NCBI RefSeq assembly: GCF_000006565.2
Contig: NC_031479.1
Span: forward strand, 5,826,885 to 5,890,884
Length of the DNA stretch: 64,000 nt
Direction of reading: 5' to 3'
From: Toxoplasma gondii ME49
Taxonomy: Eukaryota; Apicomplexa; Conoidasida; Eucoccidiorida; Sarcocystidae
A model generated the notes under the pieces. That model searched no databases and was not told the origin of the DNA. It saw only the letters and a program-made list of their open reading frames with translations. A program made the translations under genes and the position numbers. Shown one piece after another: positions 48,393-60,149 of the stretch (positions are counted from its first letter, which is position 1; each line of letters opens with the position of its first letter).

Positions 48393-51026
48393 CTAGCCTT
48401 TTCTTCTGCTCATGTGATCGTAAAGAACGAACTGGATGTATTCAGACGTTTCAACTTCGTGGCGCTTCGAATTGTCTCCCGGGTCTGCTTGAGGATCGAC
48501 GTTTATCACTTTCCGGTCTCGCTTGTGCTTGAAGAGGAGGCCCTGTCGCTGGTCGGGAATAACTTGGAAATGCGCACTGTCATTGATACAGCAAAAGGTC
48601 GAGTCCAAGACGCAGTACGATAAGTCCGACGGTTTCGGCAGTAGTCTACGCAGCAAACACCCAGAGAACGCGTGGCCAGTGTCACATGGTGAGAGAAAAG
48701 GAAATTCACATCCAACACTTTAGCTTTCCGCGTCCAAGGAACCCGGGAATCGTCCAACCAGCAGCAGTGACTTGCGGAGATATGGGCACACGCAAATGGA
48801 ACTGGTGCGGCCGGCGCGGCCATGCAGCAGACCGAACAGCGGGGAGAAAGCGTTTCGCGAGCTTGTGTAAAAACGGACAGGAGGAGGAAAGTGCCGAATC
48901 TGCGACCGGTCCTCTCAATGGACGACGACGACTAACATTGCCAGAAGGAAATCTGCAAATACTTGCGCATGCAGGGGGACGGGGTAGAGCAGGTTGGTAG
49001 CTTGTCGGGCCACCGACCCTAGGGGGTCTCGCAAGAAGTACTCGCGGCGGCGACACAAACAAGGTAAATGTACATACTTCTAGAAAAAAATGCGAAACAT
49101 ACATGCCTTTTCCCAGAGAAGACTCCCCTGTGGCTTAGTAAGGCAGAAACCGCCACTTCAGTGCCAGGAGAAAAACTCAACAATCGGTAACGAACAGAGG
49201 ACAACCAAGTTGCAGTGGATTCAGGCACTCCGGCAGGATTAGCGTCGCATTACCGCCAGCACACGGCGTTTGTTAACACGAGGTTATGGAAAAAGGCTTG
49301 GTGAGTCCAACAACTTTCGCTGGGGGCTGCCAACATAGAAAGTGGCTGGATAAAGGACCTTTCAAGCCGTCGCGCGTCCTACCTAACCTATCGTCAATCA
49401 CGGGATGGCTGCGCAGATGCACAGATACTGTCAACAGACGATGTTAACTTTTGACTGCAGTTTTAACTTTACTTCATGTGATAAGTCTTGCCTTTTTTTG
49501 CGGTCGAAGTACGGTCCGAAGTTTTCCTTCTTCAGTCGGTCGCCGTAGTCGATGTACCCGCTTATTTCCTGGCCGCGCTTATTAACGTCTCGAATGAATA
49601 TGATAGTTGAGAGTTTGCCGTTCTTCACAAGATCCTCTCTCGCGGCCAGGTGTCGGAGTACAACGCTGCCGCTCAAATCCTTGCCGCTGCTGCACAGAGG
49701 TTTCTGGGGACTGTGGTTTGTCGCGCGCCGAGCCACTTCGAGCTGCTCTTTCCCTGCGTAGAATGCTTCCCTAGACAGCACTGTTCCTGCAAGTCCAGGG
49801 GCAGCGTAGAATGTGTGTCTGAGCACTGTTCGTTCCTCAGTGGGGACGAGAGGATTAAAGAGAGGTGGCTGCAGCAAACGCGGGATTTGATTGCTAGTGT
49901 CTTTGTGGGGGCAAGGATATTCACAACAAAAACAATGTCAGGACTGCAACCGCCCTGCTTCTTGAGGCAGCCAGTCACAGCGTTCTCTCAATGCTGCGAA
50001 GCAACTTTGTGTGAGTATTCACAAAAGAGGCACGGAGAATTGCTTCGCTGAGAGCAGAGTTGTGCATCAGAACAGGGACTCACATGCCGGTTAAAGCTTG
50101 TGTATGTATAAATATCCACGTCTGCATTCCTACTCTACATGTGGTGTGCAACTATATCGCGATACAACCAATATATCGAGATGCAGATGCATAAAAATGT
50201 TTCCTCCGTAGACGTTCTGTAGTGTGGTTTCGCAGTGAAAAGGTTTTCAGGCTCGGGTGCCGGTACCTCGCAAAGAGCCTATCTCGACAAGTTGACGTGC
50301 CAGCTGTTCCTGAAAAGTGGCAGACGCAGCTCATGAAAGAGGTTCTTTCATTTTTTCACACGTGGCACACCTTTTAAACAGAACTACGGATTTTAAATAT
50401 ACAGCGACACTCTAGTGCGTATACCTCTGTTAAGGAATAATCCTTCTGCAAGATGGAAGCGTTCCTTCAGTCCGAGCTGGTAAAAGTGGATACAAGCGAA
50501 TGGAGAAGCGTTCAGCTTTGAGCTTTACTGAACAAGGAATTTCATGGGGAAATGGCATTCTCTCGTCATCCCTACATATTATACGTATTTGTACGGCTTT
50601 GACTCGAATGAATCGTTGCTTTATGGATTTCGCCGGCAATAGCCTAAAACCAGGATTCCGTGCTGTCTGAGACTACCCACCTTGATGTTCAAGGCTGTTT
50701 TTGTGCCAGAAAGATTGGTTCCTATGAGTCTTGTTTGTACTAGCAAGCGCTCATCGCGTTCACATTCCATCTGTCCTCTCTTTCTATCCGCTTCAGCGCT
50801 GAGGCAGATTTGCCATTCCACTTTCCGTTCCCAGCTGCCACCAAACCTGGGCAACTCAGCTGGTTTGGTTTTGATCACTGCAACTTGTGATTTGTCAGCC
50901 AAGTGAGGCCCTACGAATGGAACGACGCGGTCTTACTTCTTCCAGATAAAACCGATCCGTGTCGGTGATGTGCGAGTCCAGGTAATCTTCGTATGTTTCA
51001 AACTTCATCAGCGTCTCCTCCATCAT
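48393..51026 (-). CDS. CFAP299: Cilia- and flagella-associated protein 299 (CFAP299/C4orf22)
   Basis: Conserved protein of flagellated eukaryotes; its molecular role is poorly defined. Exons (minus): 51026-50937, 50309-50267, 49786-49492, 48645-48393, giving 226 residues (human about 233). Exon 1 reads FETYEDYLDSHITDTDRFYL; exon 2 is a 43-base micro-exon encoding EQLARQLVEIGSLR; exon 3 has GTVLSREAFYAGKEQ, SGKDLSG, IIFIRDVNKRGQEISGYIDY and the RLKKENFGPYFDRKK block; exon 4 has LLPKPSDLSYC, HFQVIPDQRQGLLFKHKRDR, NVDPQADPGDNS and YIQFVLYDHMSRRKG, then stop. Exons 3 and 4 join in frame only through a GC donor (AG|GCAAGA). In an apicomplexan the only flagellated stage is the male gamete, so expression there is the natural expectation (inference). 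Confidence 0.92.
48646..49491 (-). other. GC-AG intron 3 of CFAP299
   Basis: The donor is AG|GCAAGA after FDRKK and the acceptor is TAG|ACTACTG, restoring the conserved KKRLLPKPSDL. The downstream GT site (GAA|GTAAAG) would leave exon 4 out of frame. Confidence 0.75.
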
Positions 51027-53489
51027 GTTTCGTCACCAATGGTTCTGTGAAGAATTCTAACGCAAGCGCCCGAAAGAGTCCGTCGGAAAATGATGTACCC
51101 TTTCGAGTACCTATTTCATTCGGACTGCTTCTGAACTGTCACGTCTCGAGGTTTTCACTAAGCCAGAGTATGACTCTCAGAAAGTTATACTTACTCGGCC
51201 ACGCCACATACAAAGAATCCCATAGGTATTTAACGTTTGCTGTGAGTCGCAGCAGAAATGAGGCTGGAAGACTCGGTGAACCTATCAGAGTAGGAACTTC
51301 GGACGCTGCCAGTGCCTATGATCTGCCTAGTTTCAAAAGCGATGGACTACCACCGAAGATGAGATGTATACTGTTTTCCATCTAAATTCGATGGACGATG
51401 GACCTTGTTTGTGTTACGTCAGAACCCAACAAAAACTAGTCGTGATGTATTTAAGTATTTCGTTTTTCTCCGCAATGAACCTTTGCAGTGCGTGCTTTTG
51501 CCGTCCCCGATAAGCTCGTAGACTTCGGATGAGCGGGAAAGTGACAGCCCATGTTGATTGCTGTTTTCCCGCCAAGTCTATCTAGTCGTCGGTGTCGCGC
51601 TGGACACTCTCCGACTCTTCTCCCCCACGCGCGTAAACGCGCCGGGGCTGTGTGGCAAACCAAACTAGCAGTTACACTTTTAATTCATGAACCGGGGTTC
51701 TTCAAGTGCCTTTTCTCGGCCACATTTCTCGCGGCAGAAATGCCCCTTTGAACTGACGATTATAAATACCCATCACAGATCATGACCGAATGATGTGTCA
51801 TTTAATGAGACTGTAGTACCTACGATGATAGCGACAAACGCCAGCCCCCTAACAAATCACAATTTGTCCGTGCTGCAGTCATCTTTCGTCATGGCGGCAC
51901 AGATATTACGTATCTCATCGCGAATCAAAACGTCCAACAGCTGAATAGCAGGGTATTAATACAAAACAACTTCGCGTATTGTTGTCTTGTATCAGGATGT
52001 CGCACTAATGCGAAGTGATTACAAGCACACCTGACCAGCCTAGGGCGAACCCCTCGACTTTCAGCAATGTCAAGGACTTAGTTGACGGTCATACTTAAAA
52101 TATGCGCAGCTTGCAGGAAAACGCCCGGCATTCTGTTATTTTACAGCAGGTGGGACCTTTTGCAGGAAGTTCCTCCCAAAGGAGACTTTTGTGCTGAACA
52201 CAACCCAAGAAATTCCGCCTCGGCCTGGGTACCCGTAGCCACCAGCGGAATCGAGGGCAGCAGCGTATCACACACGGTGAAACGTTTTCGGAATCAAAGT
52301 AGCAGCAAAATCAACACCTCCCACAGAACACCAGCCAAACACTGACAAACACAAAGTGAAACATTATCCGGTAGAGAAGACTTTACAGAACCCGCACAGC
52401 GATTCGATTACTACCAGATTTAGTTCTCCAATCATAAGCGAAATACTGGGAACGGGCATGTTTCCGCAAAACAAATTGCTATCATTGCTCCTGTAACTGT
52501 AGCGTTGCTTGGTTCGAGTAAATTCGAGGTTTCTGCCCCGCGACAGATCGTCTCGACTCGATGCAAGCAACTCTCTTATTTGCCAGTATTGGTCCTAGGG
52601 GAACCAAATGCCAGGTTCACTGTCGTTATACAGAACCTGCACCTTCACGGAAGCCGCCAGTCGATCTATTTAAAACATACTACCAGGCGTTCTTGGTCAA
52701 TACTGTTTTAATGGCCGTAAAAGGCTCCTGCACAAGCTGACAGGGCTGTGAATTTCTCGTGCGTGTGCAACGAAGTCTCATTAAAAGGAAACGACCAAAA
52801 GAACTACCGCGTTGCAGACTGCCGTACTGAGTCTCTGTCCGTGTCCCTCCTATTAACGTTTCGCCTCGATTTGTTGAATCGTTTCTCGCGCTTCACACAA
52901 TTACAATCACAAAAAGGGTTTAGCACAACGAGGGCCAGCATCTGCATGGCATGTTTTACAATCGACTTTTCAAGTTCACTTTGGACACAACGCAGAAGCA
53001 GAGGTGACAATTGCTTCTGAACAAATCGTTCACAGACGGTGATAAAGGGACCTGTCGGTCTCTAGTGCGAATAAACCATCTACGAAGATCTGCGGAGCTG
53101 TAGTTCCGCTCTATCGCTACCACTGCCTCTCACCCTTTGCCAGTGACGGCACGTACACAATCCATCTCGCCGCAACTGCGGCAACCGGTATTTTCTGTTT
53201 TTTGTCGAGCACACGCTCTGCCGATGACTCGCAAACAAGGATCAGCGTTGCCCGGACTCCGGTGCCAGCTGTGCGATGTACATGACCTATACATATATAC
53301 GACAGCGCTCAAGTATACATACACGGACACAGATACGCAGAGATACACAGAACAACTAGATGACTCCTCTGACTCCCCAGTTAGGCGTTTCGACACCATG
53401 CCCGTAAAGAACTCCGCGGTTCCTCTCCCACTCCCTGAGCGACCGGTCGGAAAAAAATTTGTCTTTCCCGGAAACAACCCTGCCTCGCT
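51027..53489. other. 2.5-kb intergenic region upstream of CFAP299
   Basis: It holds the CFAP299 promoter and the ABCE1 3' region. AT content is locally high (51780-52100). No supported gene. Confidence 0.55.
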
Positions 53490-55427
53490 TCAAGCGTCGT
53501 CGAGCATGAAATAGTTGCCCATAAGTTTCTGCTCTTTATCCTTGACACTTTCCATTTTGTTGATGCGCGGCCGGAAATTGGTTGGGTCGCGACGGAAGGT
53601 GATTTCCAGGGACTTGAGGAAACGGTTCATGCCGCTGACGAGATTGTCGGGGGAACGAGCGACGCACTCCACGCTGAAAAGGCCCAGCATGCAAAAAAAG
53701 CCAGTTTCGTTGAAAAAACGAGACAATCGTCCCGTCGACAGAAACGCACCGCACAAACCCACGAAGAACGGGGACGTCTGACAGCGCCTTTCGTGTCCGC
53801 GTCAACACAAAAACAACAAACCTGTTGTCTGTCGCACCGTGTGAAAGCTCCTGTGCCCAGAACTTGTCGTCCCCGGTCTGTGCCGTAAACGCTACCTCCC
53901 GACACCTTGAAGGGATGCGCCCTCCTAGGACAAACCTTGCGATGAATGCCGACGAACCCTTCCCCTCCCGCCCCCCCGCAGGTCTCTTTTCTAAAGACAC
54001 GAGGTTAAACACACACCGAAGTTCTCTTCTCGCCTACCCTGGTTCTCCCTCGTACACGATGACGCGATCTGCCAGATAGGTCGCCATTATGAAGTCGTGT
54101 TCAACCACGAACGCCGTTTTCTTTGCATGCAAGATGAATCTGAAGACCAGAAGAAAAACGGGACGCAAGGGTGCAGTGTCAGAGTCAGCGTTTCATCGGA
54201 GAAATCCCCTTGCGTGCGCCACGTGTTTCTCAGAGATGAGAAGAAAGAGACTAGAGACACAGTTACAGACCGACGTCTGAACTCATATGAAACACTGCAC
54301 GCTTGAACTCGAAGATTACACAAATGTGTCCAAACGCGCGAAGAAAGAGTCAAGTCAAACCTCAGAGAGGACAGAGGCGACCTGTCCCGTGTTGCCTAAC
54401 GAACTTGGCCGTCTTGCGGCAGATGCAGCAACTCAACAAAAAGATCGAAGGAGAAAACCAGTGCAAGACTTTTATTCCGACATGATTCTGTCTGTGTCTG
54501 TACACTAGGTTGAGAACGTGAAGAAATCGTGAATGCCGTTGTCTGTCGAGTCCCAAGTCCGTTCAGTACAACTGAGACATCTAATGTAAAAATAGAACTG
54601 CGGGACTATCTCACTTTGCCCTTGGCATCTTTACTCAAAGACTCTCTTCAAACCCATTCATAAACATCATCCTACGAGACGTCATCTTGCTGCGCCCTAA
54701 AAACCACAGCGTACTACGAAAACCACTACGCAGTCTGGGGTGTACGTACACCCCGCTAGACTCCGCGGGACTTGGGTTTGCGCCTACCGTTTGATAACGC
54801 GAGCTGCCATGATACGCTGCTCGGAATCGAGGTACGCAGACGGCTCGTCGATGAGGTAAATATCCGCAGGTTTTCCCAGAGCGACAATGAGGGCGACACG
54901 CTGCAGTTCTCCCCCTGACAAATGCTGGACTTCTTGATCCATGATCGTTTCCAACTGCAGGGGCTTCACGACGTCTGTCTGGAACTGCGGGTGGTTGAAC
55001 GACTCCCTGATCTTGGCGAAAAACAAATCTCTGCATACAGAGAGAGGAGACAAAAGACAAGGTCTGTTTGATATGGCTGGAAAGAAGAGACAGGCGCCAC
55101 AAGGCGAGAAGGAAAAGACAACATAACCACGGAAATACACACACAAGCTGTATATCTACGTACGTACACACTTTTACAGCCTTGAGTATACCAATATAGA
55201 GAGCAACATATATATATATATATATATAGCTGCATGAATATACAGATATCTACATACATATACGCATTTACAAGCTTACGTGTACAAATGCAGAGACATC
55301 TACGCGTATACACATTTGTAAATATATGTATAGATCTACATATAGATAGCCGCTCCCTCGAGAACGAGTGGAATGCTTCCACGTTCCACCGCTCACAGGA
55401 AACAAGATTCATGCTCAAATAAAAATG

Positions 55428-55464
<37 letters not shown>

Positions 55465-58400
55465 TTGGCGACATTCGCATTTCTCTTTGACAATAGAGTC
55501 GTCAAGATGTATTTGTCGGAGAGCTGACGGATCCCAATCTCGGCTTTCTGGACAGCTCTTCGGCTGTTCTTTATCCCTCTGCTAGCCGGCCCTGGGCTCA
55601 GAATTAGAGCAAACACGTTATCCTCAGTGATGATGGCTACAGAGAAGGTGTTTTTCTCTTTTGCGTTCTGCTGCAACAGAAGTGATGAGATGTCCATCGA
55701 AGAAAAGCAAAGACGGCAGACAGAACGGGTTCACCAACCATCTGAGAGTCGTTCTTCGAAGGGCGCCGCCACCTCGACAGAAGACGGTCTTAGTGAATTC
55801 TTTAGCTTCTCATGTACCTCTCCCGCACTGGAACGACTCCCATTCGACCACCAACTCCGCCGGCATTTCTCACCTGACAGTGCCCTGATACTTGGCAGTG
55901 ATCGTCTGAGGCTTGTAGCTCACGTGTAGATTTGGAAGTTCCACTTCTTCGTCTGCTTTCAGCAACCCTGCGAGCATGCTGAAGAGAGGACGTTCGCGCG
56001 GAAACACAGGCAACACATGACCAGACTTCGAGGACACCGCCAAAACCGAATTGTTTCCGAATATAATCCTACGTAACTAAACAGCAGGGGACGAGAAGGA
56101 GAAAGCCTCTCCCCCCCAGAGCCAGGGTGCACAGGAAAAGCTTCGCGCGGCACCATCACTTGGGTTGGAGGCTTATACCGCATATTCGGGAGTTTCTAAG
56201 AAAGGGTGTCTAGGCAGGAAAAACGGGCTTCTTCAGCTGAAAACTTGTCCCTGCTTCGACGCGATATCCCCATTGTGTGCGGGGCCGCACACGAAGGCAC
56301 TCGCGACGAAGAGAGAGAAGAAACGCATGCAGCCGTTGAGAAATAAGTCGAACCGGAAACGGAACTCTGGGGAGAGTTAAGTGCCTGAACGCGCTTTTCT
56401 CGACCAGTGGTGAAGCCTCTGTTTTCAGACAACACGGTGTTTCGCATGTGTCTTTGTCAACGCCGGACGGCAGATTCCAAATCCCTGCCAGACTACCTCC
56501 TTCACCGTTTCTCCCCGGAACCTCACCGAATCAACGTGCTCTTTCCGGTTCCGTTCTGCCCAAGCATGACGAGAATTTCACTGTCGCTGAAGTGACCGCT
56601 TTCGACACGAAGCTTGAAGGACCCGAGCGTCTTCGTCATCGCGGGGTACTTGTAGAAGTGCAGTCGCTGCATGGCGCAGAGAAGGGAGGAAAGCAAACAC
56701 GAAGGGACGACGTCACAAAGCTGAAAAGCAGAGGAAAAAGTCCTTAAAACTGCCGAAGAGAGGAGAAGTCGACTCTCTACCCACAGCCTGCAGACCCTGA
56801 GCGAAGAAAGATCTCGACGCACAGAGACTCCCAGGTCATGAGAAAACCGTTTCGAAAAGAAAACAAGGATCGCACACAAGCGCAGAAAACACATTCGGGG
56901 AAAAACATCCGAGCCTGAAGGGTCGAGAGACACCCGCAAGTGTCGCCAGGTGTGTGACACTTGGATCTCTTTCTTCTTTAAACTTCGTTCTTCCACCTCC
57001 ACTCGCGTAGCTGCAACCTGAGCATGTCCTGCCTCTTTTCGTTCTCCCCGTTTTCTCTTGAGAATCTCTTTCCGGGACACAGAAAAGAAACGCACATGTC
57101 CTCCTACCGGAGCCCCCCTCTGTTGACAACCGCGCTTCGCAGTCCTCTGCGCCTCCGTTTACGCAAAACCAAACGGGTTCGATCGTCGATCCAGAAGAAC
57201 TTTGGAAGAATCCACCTCGCAGAAAAACGTCCCGCCAAGCCATTCGAGCAAACAACCGCAGGAACCCCACTTTGTAACGCGTAACCACAGAGACTCCTTT
57301 TCGACGCCTGGCGCCTCCCCCGAAAGTAACTCAGGCAACGACCAGCAGAAGGCACACTTCTGTGTGACGTAGGATTCGCCTGATGCTTGAAAAGCACGCG
57401 CCTACGTACAACGCTCAGAACCTGCTTTCCGCCACAGGCTTGGTCACACACGCTGCCGCTTCTGTGTCGGCTTATATTCGGGGAGGTCCTTTACCTGGAT
57501 TTCTTCGGGAAGGATATCTTGGTCTGCAGCGAGTTTGAAGTTCAAGCTTTCGTCGCGGAAGCGCAGGTTCTCGGTCGGGACGAATCCATCCAGGAAGATG
57601 TTGATTCCTTCTCTGACGCTAAAGGGCATTGTCACGACTCCGTACGCGCCGGGCTTCCCCCAGAGACAGCAGATGTAGTCGGAGAGGTAATCCAAAACAG
57701 ACAAATCGTGCTCCACCTGCAACGCAGCGAAAACCGTCGTGCTTTTTAAGGGAAATAACTCGAACAATGGGGCCAGCAGAAGAGGAAAAAGACAAAGAAC
57801 ACCGTTTTTCTGCGAGACAACACACTCGAGACAAAGCCCGACGAACAGACGACGTGGAAACACCACAAATCGCCGTAGCGGCGACCCTCAGGACTATCAA
57901 AGAGCATCGCGAGACCGTGTCCTCTCTGCCGCATTGCAAGTCGACCCTGAGTCGCACAAATGGTCCGCAGCGAAAAACTGAGGAGGGCTCGAATCGACTG
58001 AACAAGAGAAATCGACGGGCCGATCGCGCATGCATGCATGCACACACGAGAAGTCACACACAACACTGCGGTTGCGCGCGAACGGCGAAAACTGAAACGT
58101 GACTGCATGTCCTTTTCAGGAAATGCGTAGCCAGAGAGATCCAGGTGGCTCGATCTGGACATTCGTTCGCACCGGCCCGAAGCAGAGACGCTTCTCGCCG
58201 CGCGACTCCACACCAAGACAGAGACAATCACCGGAGGGTGTGCAGTTGTGCGGTATCGAACGTCTCTCGGCTGGACTTCTCCTGAGCGGTTTTTGGCGCA
58301 GTCGACAAAGACGGCGACACTCTCGAGGTTCGCAGCACCATCCTCTGTCTCTGAATCTCGTGTACACTCACCACGATGATGAAGTTGTCGTATTGGAGGC

Positions 58401-60149
58401 AGGAACGAATGACGAGGGCCGCCTTGAGTCGTTGCTTCACGTCGAGGTACGAGGAAGGCTCATCAAACATGAATACGTTGTTCTTTTGAATGGCGGTGAC
58501 GCAAATGCAGAAGCGCTGCAGCTCTCCGCCAGAGAGGTTCCCGATCTCTCGGTCGACCAGATGGTCGAGTTCCATGTCTTTCATCAGCTCTGCTCCGCGG
58601 CCAGTCTCATCTTTCAGCTGGATCACCTGTCCGACCGTTCCCTTGACCTGAGGCGCGTAAGGCGAAGCACACAGACACGCGTGACGAGCGCGAGGAAGAG
58701 GACTCGACAGTGCGGAGACAAGACGGTGGAGAAGCAACCAACAGGAGAAGCGACCAACAAGAGAAGCGACCAACAGGAGAGGAGACGCGCAGGGAAGTCA
58801 AAGGGTCGTACAGGAAAGAAAAAGGGACAACCCACGGGGACTCCAAAGAAAAGAAGGCGCACCCCGAGCGGGGGCAGAGGCAGACCCTCGAGAAAGGAAA
58901 TCGCCGAGCATTTGACGTGGAATGGAGAGAAGAGAAATGCAGAGGAAAAACCGACGTCGCAAGCCCAAAGGCCAAACGAAACACTCATCACGGGAGAAAA
59001 GCCGGAAGACAACAGAGAGCAGAGACAGACGAAGGAACAGAAAAGGCGCCACTGACTGAGAGGACACCGTGGAGAGAAGCCTCGAGCAAGACCGAAACGA
59101 AACGCACAGAGGTCGAAAAAACGAAGAAGGCTAGAAGAGAAAGACATCCTGAGACCTTTTTTCTCACTTCGATCAGCGAAACAGGGCTCACCAACCCCAC
59201 GTATTTTTCACACAGAAACACAAACGGTGGCTTACCTGTTTCGGCACATGGTCGACATACTGAGGCTTGATGCTCGCTTTCAAATCTTCTTCCAACATGC
59301 GCGTGAAGAAGTTCTGCAGCTCGCTGCCCCTGAAGAAAGCCAAGATCTCTTGCCAGTCTGGCGGGTTGCTGTACTTCCCCAGATTCGGTTTGAGTTTCGC
59401 CGAGAGAATCTTCAGCGCCGTCGACTTTCCAATGCCGTTCGTCCCCACCAGACCCAAGACCTGCAGACAGGCGACAGGTTGAGAACTCGAACAGGCACTT
59501 CCAGCATTTACAGCGAACTGAAGACGCGTGGAAACGAACTGCAAAGAAGGCCAGACGAAGGAGCGGAGAGCCGCGGAAGCGAGTCCCGAGAGAGGAAAGA
59601 AGCTGCAGCACAACAGGAGGGAAGAACGTCAGCAGCTCCGAGAGACGAAGGCAACTCAGCAACAGAGAGCGGGGCCGTGGGCGAAAAGAGAGAGAGGAAG
59701 AACTCAAGAGGGAGAGACCGACGGACAGAGCGCGGCGCGAAAAGACCTCAGGGGGGGCTGTGAAAACACGGGAGGAGCTGGAGATGTTCAGAGACGGCTC
59801 TGACCTGTCCGGGTCTCGGCACCGGCAGCCTGTGGAGCTTGAATGAATTGGCACCGAATCTGTGTGTGACGTCTTTCCCGAGGTCTCTGGGGAGATTGAT
59901 GATGGCGATCGCTTCGAATGGACATTTCTTGACACAGATGCCACAGCCGATGCAGAGGGGCTCAGAAATGAAGGCAATCTTCGACGTAGCATCTGCCTCA
60001 ATGCACAGCTTGCCCGTCCGGACGACCGGACAGTTTCTCTTGCACTCCTGTCGACATTTCTTCGGCTTGCAGCGATCCGCGTTGACGATCGCAATGCGGA
60101 GGCGCGCGTCATCCACTGCCTCCGTTTCCTTCTTCTGCTTAGGCGCCAT
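53490..60149 (-). CDS. ABCE1: ABCE1/Rli1 ribosome-recycling ATPase
   Basis: Cytosolic Fe-S ABC ATPase that splits ribosomes after termination and takes part in initiation. Exons (minus): 60149-59805, 59460-59236, 58647-58372, 57716-57495, 56666-56527, 55978-55874, 55030-54788, 54139-54038, 53673-53490, giving 613 residues in frame throughout (human 599). The N-terminal ferredoxin-like domain has all eight ligand cysteines (27, 32, 36, 40 and 66, 69, 72, 76; [12 protein letters not shown]). Both nucleotide-binding domains are intact: Walker [10 protein letters not shown] and GQNGTGKST, signature LSGGELQR twice, Walker [11 protein letters not shown] and [10 protein letters not shown], and H-loops VEHDLSV and VEHDFIM. 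Hinge segments [12 protein letters not shown] and [14 protein letters not shown] match the family. The start ATG precedes [10 protein letters not shown] and the conserved [16 protein letters not shown]. Very secure. Confidence 0.97.
54737..54754. repeat. 18-bp perfect palindrome in ABCE1 intron 7
   Basis: GGGGTGTACGTACACCCC is its own reverse complement. It lies 34 bases downstream (in the gene's sense) of the exon 7 donor. The core TGTACGTACA recurs at 47318-47327 and 62267-62276. Confidence 0.85.
55207..55228. repeat. (TA)n microsatellite in ABCE1 intron 6
   Basis: TA run of about 22 bases within TATACA-rich sequence. Confidence 0.85.
55431..55462. repeat. (TA)n microsatellite in ABCE1 intron 6
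   Basis: Nearly pure AT/TA run of about 30 bases, second such tract in the same intron. Confidence 0.9.
58028..58042. promoter_or_regulatory. Tandem GCATGC motifs in ABCE1 intron 3
   Basis: GCATGCATGCATGCA gives three overlapping GCATGC sites. TGCATGC-type motifs are known ApiAP2-bound promoter elements in apicomplexans, but an intronic position makes function uncertain. Confidence 0.35.
58670..59130. repeat. Polypurine/polypyrimidine tract in ABCE1 intron 2
   Basis: Strongly purine-biased on the plus strand (pyrimidine on the gene's sense strand), with near-repeats of GAAGCGACCAACAGGAGA at 58731-58785. A similar bias recurs in intron 1 (59500-59760) and in the 5' leader (60165-60340). Confidence 0.75.

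Noticed and set aside
50621..50902. 93-codon minus-strand frame considered as CFAP299 exon 2
   Set aside because: It does not match the family, and its only GT-bounded reading leaves exon 3 out of frame; the 43-base exon at 50309-50267 fits exactly.
55461..55697. 78-codon minus-strand frame between ABCE1 exons 6 and 7
   Set aside because: Exon 6 (AG) and exon 7 (A) join directly to the conserved T-V-R-D-L-F-F; this piece would be an unsupported insertion.
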